Origin: Pedobacter nototheniae
GTDB taxonomy: Bacteria; Bacteroidota; Bacteroidia; Sphingobacteriales; Sphingobacteriaceae
Reading direction: 5' to 3'
NCBI RefSeq assembly: GCF_004335085.1
Contig: NZ_RQRS01000022.1
Coordinates: forward strand, 1-64,000
DNA length: 64,000 bases
Position numbers and translations under genes: made by a program. The stretch's first letter is position 1; every line of letters begins with the position of its first letter. The notes below the pieces were generated by a model. It did not search any database and had not been told where the DNA came from. It saw only the letters and a list, made by a program, of their open reading frames with translations. This document shows, piece by piece, positions 9,121-16,723 of the stretch.

Positions 9121-10272
9121 ATGAGCGTTAGTTTTAACTTTTCAGAAACAGAAACCCAACAAAGCGTTAGGGCTATGGTTCGTGATTTTGCAGAAAAAAA
9201 TATCCGTCCAAATATCATGGAATGGGATGAATCACAACATTTCCCTGTAGAATTGTTTAAACAATTAGGCGATTTAGGCTTAATGGGTGTTTTAGTGCCT
9301 GAAAATTATGGTGGCTCAGGTTTGGGTTACCAGGAATATGTTGATGTTATTGTAGAAATTGCCAGAGTTTGTGGTTCAATTGGTTTATCAGTTGCAGCGC
9401 ATAACTCACTTTGTACAGGACATATTCTTGCTTTTGGTAATGAAGAACAAAAACAAAGATGGTTGCCTAAACTAGCAACTGCAGAGTGGATTGGTGCTTG
9501 GGGCTTAACAGAAGCTAATACAGGTTCTGATGCTTTACGTATGATGACTACTGCTGTTGAAGATGGCGATGATTATATTTTAAATGGTGCAAAAAACTGG
9601 ATTACCCACGGTAAAACTGGCGATGTTGCCGTTGTAATGGTACGTACCGGAGAAAGTGGTAGCTCTAAAGGTATTTCTGCTATTGTTGTAGAAAGAGGAA
9701 CACCTGGTTTTTCTGCAGGAAAAAAGGAAAATAAATTAGGTATGCGTGCTTCAGAAACTACAGAAATGATTTTTGACAATTGCCGTGTGCCCAAAGCAAA
9801 TATTTTAGGTAATGTTGGCGAAGGTTTTAAACAAGCAATGAAGGTTTTGGATGGCGGTCGTATTTCTATTGCAGCTTTATCCTTAGGTATTGCTAAAGGT
9901 GCTTTTGATGCTGCGGTTGATTATTCTAAACAACGCCACCAATTTGGGCAACCGATTTCGAGCTTCCAAGCCATTAGTTTTAAATTGGCAGATATGGCTA
10001 CTGAAATTGAAGCCTCAGAATTATTAATCCGTCAGGCAGCAGATTTGAAGAATAGGCATTTGCCAATGACAAAGGAATCGGCTATGGCTAAATACTTTGC
10101 TTCAGAAGTTGCGGTAAGAGTATCAACAGAAGCGGTACAAATTTTTGGTGGCTACGGTTATACCAAAGATTTTCCAGTAGAGAAATTTTATCGCGATAGT
10201 AAATTATGCACAATAGGAGAGGGTACATCTGAAATACAAAAAATTGTAATTGCCAGAGAAATCCTTGCCTAA
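9121..10272 (+). CDS. Acyl-CoA dehydrogenase
   Basis: An FAD-dependent enzyme that introduces a trans-2,3 double bond into acyl-CoA, passing electrons to electron-transfer flavoprotein. At 383 residues it has the usual length. The N-terminal helical domain starts with FSETETQQSVRAMVRDFAEK. The middle beta domain has WGLTEANTGSD (about 122-132, FAD contact) and NGAKNWITHG (about 155). The C-terminal domain has QIFGGYGYTKDFPVEKFYRD (about 340) and IGEGTSEIQ (about 362), where the catalytic Glu of short- and branched-chain enzymes sits. Chain-length preference cannot be told. It stands alone, with a terminator after it, and no beta-oxidation partners are next to it. Confidence 0.93.
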   Translation: MSVSFNFSETETQQSVRAMVRDFAEKNIRPNIMEWDESQHFPVELFKQLGDLGLMGVLVPENYGGSGLGYQEYVDVIVEIARVCGSIGLSVAAHNSLCTGHILAFGNEEQKQRWLPKLATAEWIGAWGLTEANTGSDALRMMTTAVEDGDDYILNGAKNWITHGKTGDVAVVMVRTGESGSSKGISAIVVERGTPGFSAGKKENKLGMRASETTEMIFDNCRVPKANILGNVGEGFKQAMKVLDGGRISIAALSLGIAKGAFDAAVDYSKQRHQFGQPISSFQAISFKLADMATEIEASELLIRQAADLKNRHLPMTKESAMAKYFASEVAVRVSTEAVQIFGGYGYTKDFPVEKFYRDSKLCTIGEGTSEIQKIVIAREILA

Positions 10273-10329
10273 AAATATAAGGCCAATAACAATAGCCTAA
10301 TAATACTAACAACCAAATATATTATGAGC

Positions 10330-10364
10330 AATCCGGAAGGCGAAACACCTTTCGGATTTTTTTT
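10330..10364 (+). terminator. Terminator after acyl-CoA dehydrogenase
   Basis: ATCCGGAAGG pairs with CCTTTCGGAT (one mismatch), followed by TTTTTTTT. It lies 58 bases after the dehydrogenase stop. Confidence 0.8.
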
Positions 10365-10424
10365 GTCGATTTTTTAAACCAAGACCAGTTAGGAGTTGTT
10401 TATTGATAACTAATAAATAACGAT

Positions 10425-10598
10425 ATGGCAAAATACTCAGAAAAGGCAGGAGAAAAAGTAGAAGAAACCATGCACGAAATGAAAGAAGGTAAGCTTAAAA
10501 GTGGTTCTGGTAAAAAAGTAACCTCAAAAAAACAAGCTGTTGCAATCGGTTTATCAGAGGCTAGAAAAGAAGGCGCAAAAGTGCCGAAGAAAAAGTAA
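10425..10598 (+). CDS. DUF6496 small basic protein, 57 aa
   Basis: A short gene with an ATG at 10425 and TAA at 10596-10598. The peptide opens MAKYSEKAGEKVEETMHEMK, passes through KSGSGKKVTSKKQAVAIGLS and ends KVPKKK. This is the pattern of the small DUF6496 family, which is widespread in Bacteroidetes and Proteobacteria, has no known function, and is often suspected to bind nucleic acid because of its Lys content and Ku-like AIGLSEAR motif. It has its own gap on both sides and codon use like its neighbours. It starts 60 bases after the previous terminator. Confidence 0.8.
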   Translation: MAKYSEKAGEKVEETMHEMKEGKLKSGSGKKVTSKKQAVAIGLSEARKEGAKVPKKK

Positions 10599-10677
10599 AA
10601 GTTTAGAGAATTTTGAATAGTAAGTACTTATGAGATATAATTAAGCCATTCAAAATTCTCTAATTTGAAAATGTAAT

Positions 10678-11064
10678 TTATTGCGGAATATCTTTTGACG
10701 ATACAATGCTATCTACAACATAAACGCTGAAGCCTCTCCAAGGCAATGTGTTTTTATATTCTTTATAGTGCAGTTCATAAAACTTACCGCTATTTGCCAT
10801 CATTTTATCAGCAATTTCTTTATTGGCAATAGAGAATTCAAATTCATTGTTTTGCAATGTTCCAGTTTGGCGAGATTTAACCCCACTTTGGATTAGTTTA
10901 CCTTCATAAGTTTTAAACATATAGCCTTTCTTTACTACATAGTTTAATTCGCCCGCTTTTACACCTTCGCCAAAAACGAAGAAATAACGATAATAAGCTA
11001 AACCACTTAATATTAGTACGGCAATAACAATAATAATGGTGATTATTTTTTTTCCTGGTGTCAT
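10678..11064 (-). CDS. Small membrane-anchored conserved protein, 128 aa
   Basis: One N-terminal membrane segment (residues 8-27, IITIIIVIAVLILSG) is followed by a periplasmic domain of about 95 residues with YVVKKGYMFKTYEGKLIQSG, EFEFSIANKEIADKM and LHYKEYKNTLPWRG. This is a conserved Bacteroidetes family of unknown function; I recall relatives that carry unlikely enzyme names in databases, but there is no catalytic motif here to support any enzyme. It is encoded opposite DUF6496 and rpsU and stands alone. The divergent region to rpsU is 180 bases. Confidence 0.6.
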   Translation of the reverse strand: MTPGKKIITIIIVIAVLILSGLAYYRYFFVFGEGVKAGELNYVVKKGYMFKTYEGKLIQSGVKSRQTGTLQNNEFEFSIANKEIADKMMANSGKFYELHYKEYKNTLPWRGFSVYVVDSIVSSKDIPQ

Positions 11065-11158
11065 ATGTTTTTCTTTTGATAAACTAAGTTATGTTTTTAG
11101 AATCAATAACTAACATACATTAACTGATAATGTTTTTTATAAAATTTACTAAAAAATC

Positions 11159-11189
11159 TTTCTCATTTTCAATAATTTACTTACATTTG
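11159..11189 (+). promoter_or_regulatory. Promoter of rpsU
   Basis: -7 box TACATTTG at 11182-11189 (exact TAnnTTTG) with TTTC at 11159-11162, 19 bases upstream, as a near -33 element. The bases after the box, CATCCCC, resemble those after the tRNA-tuf promoter. Confidence 0.7.
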
Positions 11190-11225
11190 CATCCCCGATA
11201 AGAAGGGACAATTTAAAAAACACGA

Positions 11226-11233
11226 GAGGAGGT
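11226..11233 (+). promoter_or_regulatory. Strong Shine-Dalgarno sequence of rpsU
   Basis: GAGGAGGT at 11226-11233 includes the 7-base anti-Shine-Dalgarno complement AGGAGGT, 11 bases before the ATG. Nearly every other gene here lacks such a site. In Flavobacterium johnsoniae the same feature of rpsU lets ribosomes that lack bS21 translate it preferentially. Confidence 0.8.
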
Positions 11234-11244
11234 ATTTCAGCGTT

Positions 11245-11439
11245 ATGATCATTATCAACATTAAAGACGGCGAATCATTAGATAAAGCCCTAAAACGTTT
11301 CAAGAAAAAGTTTGAAAAAACAGGAGTATTGAGAGAATTACGTAGTCGCCAAGCATACGAGAAAAAATCCGTTGCTCGCCGTACAGAAATTAAACATGCT
11401 GTTTACATTCAGAACATGAATCAAGACACAACTGTATAG
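11245..11439 (+). CDS. rpsU: 30S ribosomal protein bS21
   Basis: A 64-residue basic protein of the small subunit that sits at the mRNA exit site by the 3' end of 16S rRNA. It opens MIIINIKDGESLDKALKRFK, the family signature, then KFEKTGVLRELRSRQ and the basic KKSVARRTEIKHA. In Bacteroidetes bS21, with bS18 and bS6, hides the anti-Shine-Dalgarno sequence (shown by cryo-EM in Flavobacterium johnsoniae), which explains why most genes here lack Shine-Dalgarno sites. This gene itself has a strong one 11 bases upstream, consistent with translational autoregulation. A strong promoter precedes it and a terminator follows 21 bases after the stop. Confidence 0.95.
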   Translation: MIIINIKDGESLDKALKRFKKKFEKTGVLRELRSRQAYEKKSVARRTEIKHAVYIQNMNQDTTV

Positions 11440-11460
11440 TTGTTGACTATATAAATTATT

Positions 11461-11498
11461 AAATGCCTTCAGGATTTTTCCTGAAGGCATTTTTTTTG
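11461..11498 (+). terminator. Terminator after rpsU
   Basis: Stem of 14 bp, ATGCCTTCAGGA pairing with TCCTGAAGGCAT plus flanking A/T pairs, with a TTTT loop and eight T after it. Confidence 0.92.
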
Positions 11499-11574
11499 TC
11501 ATAAAAATCAGTAGAATTTCATTCTATCAAAACTATTTGTAACTTCATATCAATGCCAATCTAAACAAAATTGA

Positions 11575-12459
11575 ATGTTGCTTAACAGTTTTTTAACCTA
11601 TTTATTGCACGAGAAACGTTATTCTCAACATACAATTGTTTCTTATCAAACAGATATCGATCAATTTGAAGCCTTTATAAATAAAACCTTTGAGTTAGGC
11701 TTCCTCGAAATCAAACATACGCACGTTAGAAGTTTTATGGTCGAGTTAATGGATCAACAAACTTCAGAGTCATCTATAAATAGGAAAATATCTGCATTAC
11801 GTAGTTTCTATAAGTTTTTATTAAGAGAAGGTAAGGCTACCCAAAATCCTATGCTCTTAATTAAAGGGCCAAAGGTTGCCAAGCGTTTACCCGTTTTTGT
11901 TGAGGATCATAAATTGAACCACTTACTCGATTCAGATCTTTATTTTGATGATAGCTTTGGCGGTGTTCGCGATCATTTGGTAATTGAACTGCTTTTTGGA
12001 ACAGGTATTCGTTTAACCGAACTATTGCAATTAAAGGATACAGATATAGATATATATAATAGTACCATTAAAGTTTTAGGTAAAAGGAATAAGGAAAGAA
12101 TTATACCAATAAATAAACAGCTTATCAATCAGCTAAATACATATATTGACTTAAAAAAGTTGCAAAACTTTAATAACAAATTGCTTAACTTAATCGTTAC
12201 CAATACAGGAACAGCGGCTTATCCGAAATTAATATACCGTATTGTTAAAACGTACCTAAACCATATCACTACAAATGATAAAAAAAGTCCTCATGTATTA
12301 CGCCACAGTTATGCCACCAGCCTGCTTAATGCGGGGGCAGATCTTAATGCGATCAAAGAGCTTTTAGGCCATGCAAGTTTAGCAGCCACCCAGGTTTATA
12401 CACACAACTCAATTGAAAGATTAAAAACAATTTATAAACAAGCCCATCCAAAGGCATAA
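11575..12459 (+). CDS. xerC: Tyrosine recombinase XerC
   Basis: A 294-residue tyrosine recombinase resolving chromosome dimers at dif with XerD. The N-terminal SAM-like core-binding domain (1-85, YSQHTIVSYQTDIDQF) is followed by the catalytic domain. Catalytic residues seen are Arg146 in GTGIRLTEL, Lys in KRNKERIIPI (about 168), His240-x-x-Arg243 in HVLRHSYAT, His266 in LGHAS and the nucleophile Tyr275 in QVYTH. Length and lack of nearby phage genes argue for the housekeeping Xer rather than an integrase. XerC against XerD cannot be settled by eye; the position between rpsU and hpf is typical of xerC in Bacteroidetes. hpf begins 14 bases downstream, so they are probably one transcript. Confidence 0.88.
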   Translation: MLLNSFLTYLLHEKRYSQHTIVSYQTDIDQFEAFINKTFELGFLEIKHTHVRSFMVELMDQQTSESSINRKISALRSFYKFLLREGKATQNPMLLIKGPKVAKRLPVFVEDHKLNHLLDSDLYFDDSFGGVRDHLVIELLFGTGIRLTELLQLKDTDIDIYNSTIKVLGKRNKERIIPINKQLINQLNTYIDLKKLQNFNNKLLNLIVTNTGTAAYPKLIYRIVKTYLNHITTNDKKSPHVLRHSYATSLLNAGADLNAIKELLGHASLAATQVYTHNSIERLKTIYKQAHPKA

Positions 12460-12461
12460 AA

Positions 12462-12469
12462 AAAGGAGG
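12462..12469 (+). promoter_or_regulatory. Strong Shine-Dalgarno sequence of hpf
   Basis: AAAGGAGG ends 4 bases before the ATG at 12474, a match of eight bases to the usual anti-Shine-Dalgarno. Only this gene and rpsU in the window have so strong a site. Confidence 0.75.
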
Positions 12470-12473
12470 AAAA

Positions 12474-12821
12474 ATGAAAATCGGAGTTCAGTCAATCCAT
12501 TTCAACGCAGATAGTAAGTTGTTAGATTTTATACAGAAGAAAGCAAATAAACTTGACCAGTTTTTTGATCAGATCATAAGCGGAGAAGTGTATTTAAAAT
12601 TGGAGAATGTAGATAACGAAGCCAATAAGATTAGCGAAATTAAGTTAATTGTGCCCGGTGGAACACTATTCGCTAAAGAACAATGTAAATCATTTGAAGA
12701 AGCCACAGACCTGGCAATTGAATCTTTAAGAAAACAAATAACGAAGCACAAAGATAAAACACGTGCAAAATTAAGTGAACATAAAGCAATATTAAGCGAA
12801 AGCGAAGTATCAGATTTCTAA
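12474..12821 (+). CDS. hpf: Ribosome hibernation promoting factor, short form
   Basis: A 115-residue S30EA-family protein that binds between the head and body of the 30S subunit and idles ribosomes in starvation. Family features: KIGVQSIHFNADSKLLDFIQ at the start, KANKLDQFFDQI, and a basic C-terminal helix (IESLRKQITKHKDKTRAKL). It lacks the C-terminal dimerisation domain of long HPF, so it is of the short HPF/YfiA size. It is the last gene of rpsU - xerC - hpf, with a strong palindromic terminator after it. An exceptional Shine-Dalgarno sequence suggests translation that responds to the state of the anti-Shine-Dalgarno (inference). Confidence 0.9.
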   Translation: MKIGVQSIHFNADSKLLDFIQKKANKLDQFFDQIISGEVYLKLENVDNEANKISEIKLIVPGGTLFAKEQCKSFEEATDLAIESLRKQITKHKDKTRAKLSEHKAILSESEVSDF

Positions 12822-12840
12822 ATTATATTTAAATATTAGA

Positions 12841-12874
12841 GAAAAACCGACCGGTTACCGGTCGGTTTTTTTTA
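12841..12874 (+). terminator. Terminator after hpf
   Basis: Perfect 11-bp stem AACCGACCGGT / ACCGGTCGGTT around a single T, with A-rich left and T-rich right flanks, so possibly bidirectional. As a hairpin, the innermost pairs open to form the loop. Confidence 0.9.
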
Positions 12875-13167
12875 TTTCTAAACTTTTTTTCGAATATTTT
12901 TGGAAGAAAATAATTAGAAATCGGAGGAAATTTCATCGAATAATTAAAAACTGGAACTTATTTTCACTTATTTTTTTTCACCTTTAATAAAAATAAGTGT
13001 GCTTAAAGCTTCTGATTTTAATGTTTTGAAAAAAAACTAAAAAAAATATTAAAAATAATGCTCTCAAAAAATGGTTCAGAAATATCTGATTATTAAGCGA
13101 GTATTTTTTGAAATAAAATAATCTGGAGGGGAGTGATAAAATTCCTTTCATTTTTTTTCAAATTTAT

Positions 13168-13197
13168 TTTGAATAGAAATATAAGTGTGTATATTTG
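13168..13197 (+). promoter_or_regulatory. Promoter of the tRNA-tuf operon
   Basis: -33 element TTTG at 13168-13171 and -7 box TATATTTG at 13190-13197 with an 18-base spacer, an exact match to the Bacteroidetes sigma-A consensus. The box is followed by CATTCCC. Confidence 0.8.
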
Positions 13198-13326
13198 CAT
13201 TCCCTTTCGGAAACGGCGTTAAGCAAAGAAGAAAAGGATAAGTTCTGTGAAAAGATAAAAATTTAAAAAAACACGTTAATGGTATAAAAAAAGAAGTTTT
13301 TTCGTATCATTGCAGCAAATTTAAAA

Positions 13327-13399
<73 letters not shown>

Positions 13400-13434
13400 C
13401 TTTATTTTAAAGTGTTAACATTTTAAAATAAGTT

Positions 13435-13517
13435 GGGGAGATACCAGAGCGGCCAAATGGGACAGACTGTAACTCTGTTGTCGTAAGACTTCGAAGGTTC
13501 GAATCCTTCTCTCCCCA
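13435..13517 (+). tRNA. tRNA-Tyr (anticodon GTA)
   Basis: Acceptor GGGGAGA / TCTCCCC with discriminator A. Anticodon stem ACAGA / TCTGT with loop CTGTAAC. It has the long variable arm of class II tRNAs (tRNA-Tyr, 83 bases) and T-loop TTCGAAT. Confidence 0.96.
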
Positions 13518-13523
13518 CACTTT

Positions 13524-13597
13524 AAATGATAGAATGATCAAATGATTTGGTGATTGAATTTATTCTCTCATTTACTCCATTCCTCAATCATTCATTT
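13524..13597. repeat. Inverted-repeat spacer R1 (AATGA/TCATT family)
   Basis: An imperfect inverted repeat of about 74 bases between tRNA-Tyr and tRNA-Gly. The left arm is rich in AATGAT and the right arm in ATCATT. It shares the 12-mer AATGATAGAATG with R2 and CAATCATT with R2 and R3. Confidence 0.6.
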
Positions 13598-13602
13598 AGA
13601 AA

Positions 13603-13675
13603 GCGGAAGTAGCTCAGTTGGTAGAGCGATAGCCTTCCAAGCTATAGGTCGCGAGTTCGAACCTCGTCTTCCGCT
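13603..13675 (+). tRNA. tRNA-Gly (anticodon TCC)
   Basis: Acceptor GCGGAAG / CTTCCGC with discriminator T, anticodon loop CTTCCAA on stem ATAGC / GCTAT, T-loop TTCGAAC. 73 bases, CCA not encoded. Confidence 0.97.
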
Positions 13676-13753
13676 CTAAAATTAAAGTGGGCAGTTTAAA
13701 GTATCAGTTGGAGGTTTTACTGAAAACTGAAAAGCTGGAACTGAAAACTAAAA

Positions 13754-13825
<72 letters not shown>

Positions 13826-13952
13826 CAGGTATAATGAAGCTTTGTTAAATCTGTTTAATATACAGAGTAGACAAGGTTTTTTGTGTTGAATTGTATCAAA
13901 ACAATAAATAAAAAATAATAAAAAGTTAACCTACTAATTAGTTATAAATAAA

Positions 13953-15140
13953 ATGGCAAAAGAAAAATTTGACCGCAGTAAACCGCACTTAAACATCGGT
14001 ACAATCGGTCACGTCGATCACGGTAAAACAACTTTAACAGCAGCTATTACAAAAGTTTTGGCTGATGCTGGTTTAACTGAGGCACGTTCATTCGATTCAA
14101 TTGACTCTGCTCCAGAGGAAAAAGAAAGAGGTATTACAATCAATACAGCTCACGTTGAGTATTCAACAGCTAACCGTCACTATGCACACGTTGACTGTCC
14201 AGGTCACGCGGATTACGTGAAAAACATGGTTACTGGTGCTGCTCAGATGGACGGTGCAATTATCGTTGTTGCTGCTACTGATGGTCCAATGCCACAAACT
14301 CGTGAGCACATCCTATTAGCTCGTCAGGTAGGTGTTCCTTCATTAGTTGTATTCATGAATAAAGTGGATATGGTTGATGATCCTGAATTATTAGAATTAG
14401 TAGAAATGGAAGTTCGTGAATTATTATCTTTCTACGAATTCCCAGGTGATGATATTCCTGTAATCCAAGGTTCTGCATTAGGTGGATTAAACGGTGATGC
14501 TAAATGGGTTGGTAAAATCATGGAATTAATGGATGCTGTAGATAGCTACATTCCAATTCCTCCACGTTTAACTGAACTTCCTTTCTTAATGCCTGTTGAA
14601 GACGTGTTCTCAATCACTGGTCGTGGTACTGTTGCTACTGGTCGTATTGAGCGTGGTGTAATCAACTCTGGAGATCCAGTTGAGATCTTAGGTATGGGTG
14701 CTGAGAACTTAAAATCTACAGTAACTGGTGTTGAGATGTTCCGTAAAATCTTAGATTACGGTGAAGCTGGTGATAACGTAGGTTTATTGTTACGTGGTAT
14801 TGAGAAAACTGATATCCGTCGTGGTATGGTAATCTGTAAACCAGGTTCAGTAACTCCTCACACTGATTTCAAAGCTGAGATCTATGTATTATCAAAAGCA
14901 GAAGGTGGTCGTCACACTCCATTCTTCAACAAATATCGTCCTCAATTCTATTTCCGTACTACAGACGTAACTGGTGAGATTTCACTAGCTGAAGGAACTG
15001 AAATGGTAATGCCAGGTGATAACGTTACAATCACAGTTAAATTAATTAACGCGATTGCAATGGAAAAAGGTCTACGTTTCGCTATCCGTGAAGGTGGTAG
15101 AACAGTAGGTGCTGGTCAGGTAACTGAAATCTTAGCTTAA
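13953..15140 (+). CDS. tuf: Elongation factor Tu
   Basis: The GTPase that brings aminoacyl-tRNA to the ribosome. Its 395 residues include the G1 motif GHVDHGKT (19-26), the switch region RGITINTAHVEY, DCPGHADY, NKVD (136-139) and GSALGG, then the two beta-barrel domains, ending AIREGGRTVGAGQVTEILA. Codon use is strongly biased (GGT, CGT), as expected of a highly expressed gene. It closes the Thr-Tyr-Gly-Thr-tuf operon; a terminator follows 20 bases after the stop. No second tuf is in the window. Confidence 0.99.
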   Translation: MAKEKFDRSKPHLNIGTIGHVDHGKTTLTAAITKVLADAGLTEARSFDSIDSAPEEKERGITINTAHVEYSTANRHYAHVDCPGHADYVKNMVTGAAQMDGAIIVVAATDGPMPQTREHILLARQVGVPSLVVFMNKVDMVDDPELLELVEMEVRELLSFYEFPGDDIPVIQGSALGGLNGDAKWVGKIMELMDAVDSYIPIPPRLTELPFLMPVEDVFSITGRGTVATGRIERGVINSGDPVEILGMGAENLKSTVTGVEMFRKILDYGEAGDNVGLLLRGIEKTDIRRGMVICKPGSVTPHTDFKAEIYVLSKAEGGRHTPFFNKYRPQFYFRTTDVTGEISLAEGTEMVMPGDNVTITVKLINAIAMEKGLRFAIREGGRTVGAGQVTEILA

Positions 15141-15160
15141 TTTTAAGCTACAATAATATA

Positions 15161-15190
15161 AAAAGAGCTAGTTTAGGCTAGCTCTTTTTT
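15161..15190 (+). terminator. Terminator after tuf
   Basis: Stem AAAAGAGCTAG / CTAGCTCTTTT with a 6-base loop and six T. The tRNA-Trp gene starts only 8 bases later, so read-through or a hidden promoter must feed the next operon. Confidence 0.9.
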
Positions 15191-15198
15191 ATAAACAC

Positions 15199-15269
15199 AC
15201 GGGAATAGTTCAACGGTAGAATAGAGGTCTCCAAAACCTTTGATCAGGGTTCGAATCCTTGTTCCCGTG
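15199..15269 (+). tRNA. tRNA-Trp (anticodon CCA)
   Basis: Acceptor ACGGGAA / TTCCCGT with discriminator G (usual for tRNA-Trp), anticodon loop CTCCAAA, T-loop TTCGAAT. The next three bases are CCA, so the 3' end may be encoded, although the other four tRNAs here lack it. It lies between tuf and secE. Confidence 0.96.
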
Positions 15270-15277
15270 CCAAAAAT

Positions 15278-15355
15278 AATGATTGAATTAGTGGATATTA
15301 AAATGATAGAATGTATTTTCATTCTATCACTCACTAACTCAATCATTTAATCATT
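15278..15355. repeat. Inverted-repeat spacer R2 (AATGA/TCATT family)
   Basis: A 78-base hairpin between tRNA-Trp and secE. The inner stem TGATAGAATG / CATTCTATCA is perfect with a TATTTT loop, and the outer arms AATGATTGAATTAGTG / CACTAACTCAATCATT pair well. No T-run follows, so it is not a normal terminator. Confidence 0.7.
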
Positions 15356-15364
15356 ATAATAAAT

Positions 15365-15562
15365 ATGGCTAAAGTAGTTCAATTTATAAAAGAATCATAC
15401 GATGAAATGACTCAGAAGGTTACATGGCCTACTTGGGGAGAGCTTCAAAGTTCAGCAATTCTTGTTTTAGTGGCTTCTTTAATTATTGCATTAGTTATTT
15501 TTGCAATGGATAAAGGCTCTACATTTGTGTTAGATACTTTTTATAAATCACTTTCTAATTAA
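15365..15562 (+). CDS. secE: Preprotein translocase subunit SecE
   Basis: The small clamp subunit of the SecYEG channel in the inner membrane. 65 residues, the short form with one membrane segment (about 31-50, AILVLVASLIIALVIFA). It has the conserved amphipathic helix FIKESYDEMTQKVTWPTWGE before it, where the K-V-T-W-P motif contacts SecY. It lies between tRNA-Trp and nusG, 12 bases before the latter, the standard bacterial order. Confidence 0.96.
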   Translation: MAKVVQFIKESYDEMTQKVTWPTWGELQSSAILVLVASLIIALVIFAMDKGSTFVLDTFYKSLSN

Positions 15563-15574
15563 TTTTTCCTGATA

Positions 15575-16114
15575 ATGAGCGATCTAAAATGGTATGTGGT
15601 AAGGGCTGTTAGCGGTAAAGAAAAGAAAGTTAAACAGTATATTGATGCTGAGATTAGCCGTTTAGGTTTTTCTCATTTGGTACCACAGGTTTTAATACCG
15701 ATGGAAAAATATTACCAGATGAGAGATGGAAAAAAAATTGCAAAAGAACGCAACTATTATCCAGGATATGTTTTAATTGAAGCTACACTTGATGGTGAAT
15801 TAGAGCATATTATTAAAGGAATAAATAGTGTTATTGGGTTTTTAGGTGATAAAGCCGGAAATCCAATCCCGATGCGCCAAGCAGAAGTTAACCGTATCTT
15901 AGGTAAGGTTGATGAAATGAGCGAACAGGGTGAAACTATGAATGTTCCTTATTATGTTGGTGAGAACATCAAAGTTATGGATGGACCTTTCAACGGTTTC
16001 TCAGGTATTATTGAAGAGGTAAACGAAGAGAAGAAAAAATTAAAAGTTATGGTTAAAATCTTTGGTCGTAAAACACCACTTGAGCTTAACTATATGCAAG
16101 TAGAAAAAGAGTAA
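15575..16114 (+). CDS. nusG: Transcription termination/antitermination factor NusG
   Basis: Binds the RNA polymerase clamp, suppresses pausing and couples transcription to translation or Rho. 179 residues: NGN domain at 1-115 (KWYVVRAVSGKEKKVKQYI, RNYYPGYVLIE) and the C-terminal KOW domain at about 125-175 (NIKVMDGPFNGFSGIIEEV). Length and order (secE before, rplK after) are as usual. A hairpin with an embedded promoter box follows before rplK. Confidence 0.97.
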   Translation: MSDLKWYVVRAVSGKEKKVKQYIDAEISRLGFSHLVPQVLIPMEKYYQMRDGKKIAKERNYYPGYVLIEATLDGELEHIIKGINSVIGFLGDKAGNPIPMRQAEVNRILGKVDEMSEQGETMNVPYYVGENIKVMDGPFNGFSGIIEEVNEEKKKLKVMVKIFGRKTPLELNYMQVEKE

Positions 16115-16134
16115 AAATAATTTTACTAAATATA

Positions 16135-16176
16135 TTGGAGGACTGCAAGATTATTCATATCTTTGCAGTCCTTTTG
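16135..16176 (+). promoter_or_regulatory. Hairpin with embedded promoter between nusG and rplK
   Basis: AGGACTGCAAGA (16139-16150) pairs with TCTTTGCAGTCCT (16160-16172), followed by TTTT: a terminator shape. The right arm also holds an exact -7 box TATCTTTG (16158-16165) with ATTG at 16134-16137 as a possible -33 element. It therefore looks like the end of the secE-nusG transcript and the promoter of rplK at once. Confidence 0.65.
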
Positions 16177-16259
16177 GTTTTGTATAAAGCCATCTAGGAA
16201 ATAAAATGTTACATGCTTCCAATATTTAACATTGAGTTTTAAATAAATAAAAACACAAA

Positions 16260-16703
16260 ATGGCAAAAGAAGTCAGTGCAATGATCAAATTACAGATCAA
16301 AGGCGGAGCGGCAAATCCATCGCCACCAGTAGGACCTGCGTTAGGTGCTAAAGGTGTTAACATCATGGAGTTTTGCAAACAGTACAACGCTCGTACCCAA
16401 GATAAAGCAGGTAAAGTATTGCCAGTTGTAATTACTGTTTATGCTGATAAGTCATTCGATTTCATCATCAAAACCCCTCCAGTGGCTATCCAATTAAAAG
16501 ATGCTACTAAATTACAGAGTGGTTCTGCTGAGCCTAACCGTAAGAAAGTTGGATCGGTGACCTGGGACCAGATTAAAGTTATTGCTGAAGATAAAATGCC
16601 TGATTTAAATGCATTTACAATCGAATCTGCAATGAGTATGGTTGCCGGTACAGCACGCAGTATGGGAATCACCGTTTCTGGTGACGCACCCTGGAACAAT
16701 TAA
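16260..16703 (+). CDS. rplK: 50S ribosomal protein uL11
   Basis: Part of the GTPase-associated stalk base on 23S rRNA, needed for factor binding and the stringent response. 147 residues: the N-terminal domain with the proline-rich GGAANPSPPVGPALG (about 16-30) and the C-terminal RNA-binding domain ending ARSMGITVSGDAPWNN. First gene of rplK-rplA-rplJ-rplL-rpoB-rpoC, with its own likely promoter about 95 bases upstream. Confidence 0.98.
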   Translation: MAKEVSAMIKLQIKGGAANPSPPVGPALGAKGVNIMEFCKQYNARTQDKAGKVLPVVITVYADKSFDFIIKTPPVAIQLKDATKLQSGSAEPNRKKVGSVTWDQIKVIAEDKMPDLNAFTIESAMSMVAGTARSMGITVSGDAPWNN

Positions 16704-16723
16704 TTAAAAAACAGTTTACAACA

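Larger units (their letters stand above)
12822..13326. other. 505-bp spacer upstream of the tRNA-tuf operon
   Basis: Holds the hpf terminator (12841-12874), an isolated TAnnTTTG box (TATTTTTG, 12895-12902), and the main promoter of the tRNA-tuf operon at 13168-13197, about 130 bases before the first tRNA. The rest is AT-rich without a reading frame or a recognised RNA. Confidence 0.5.

Noticed and set aside
11575..12459. Integrase of a mobile element
   Set aside because: Length, catalytic residues and position between rpsU and hpf fit housekeeping XerC; no attachment sites or phage genes nearby.
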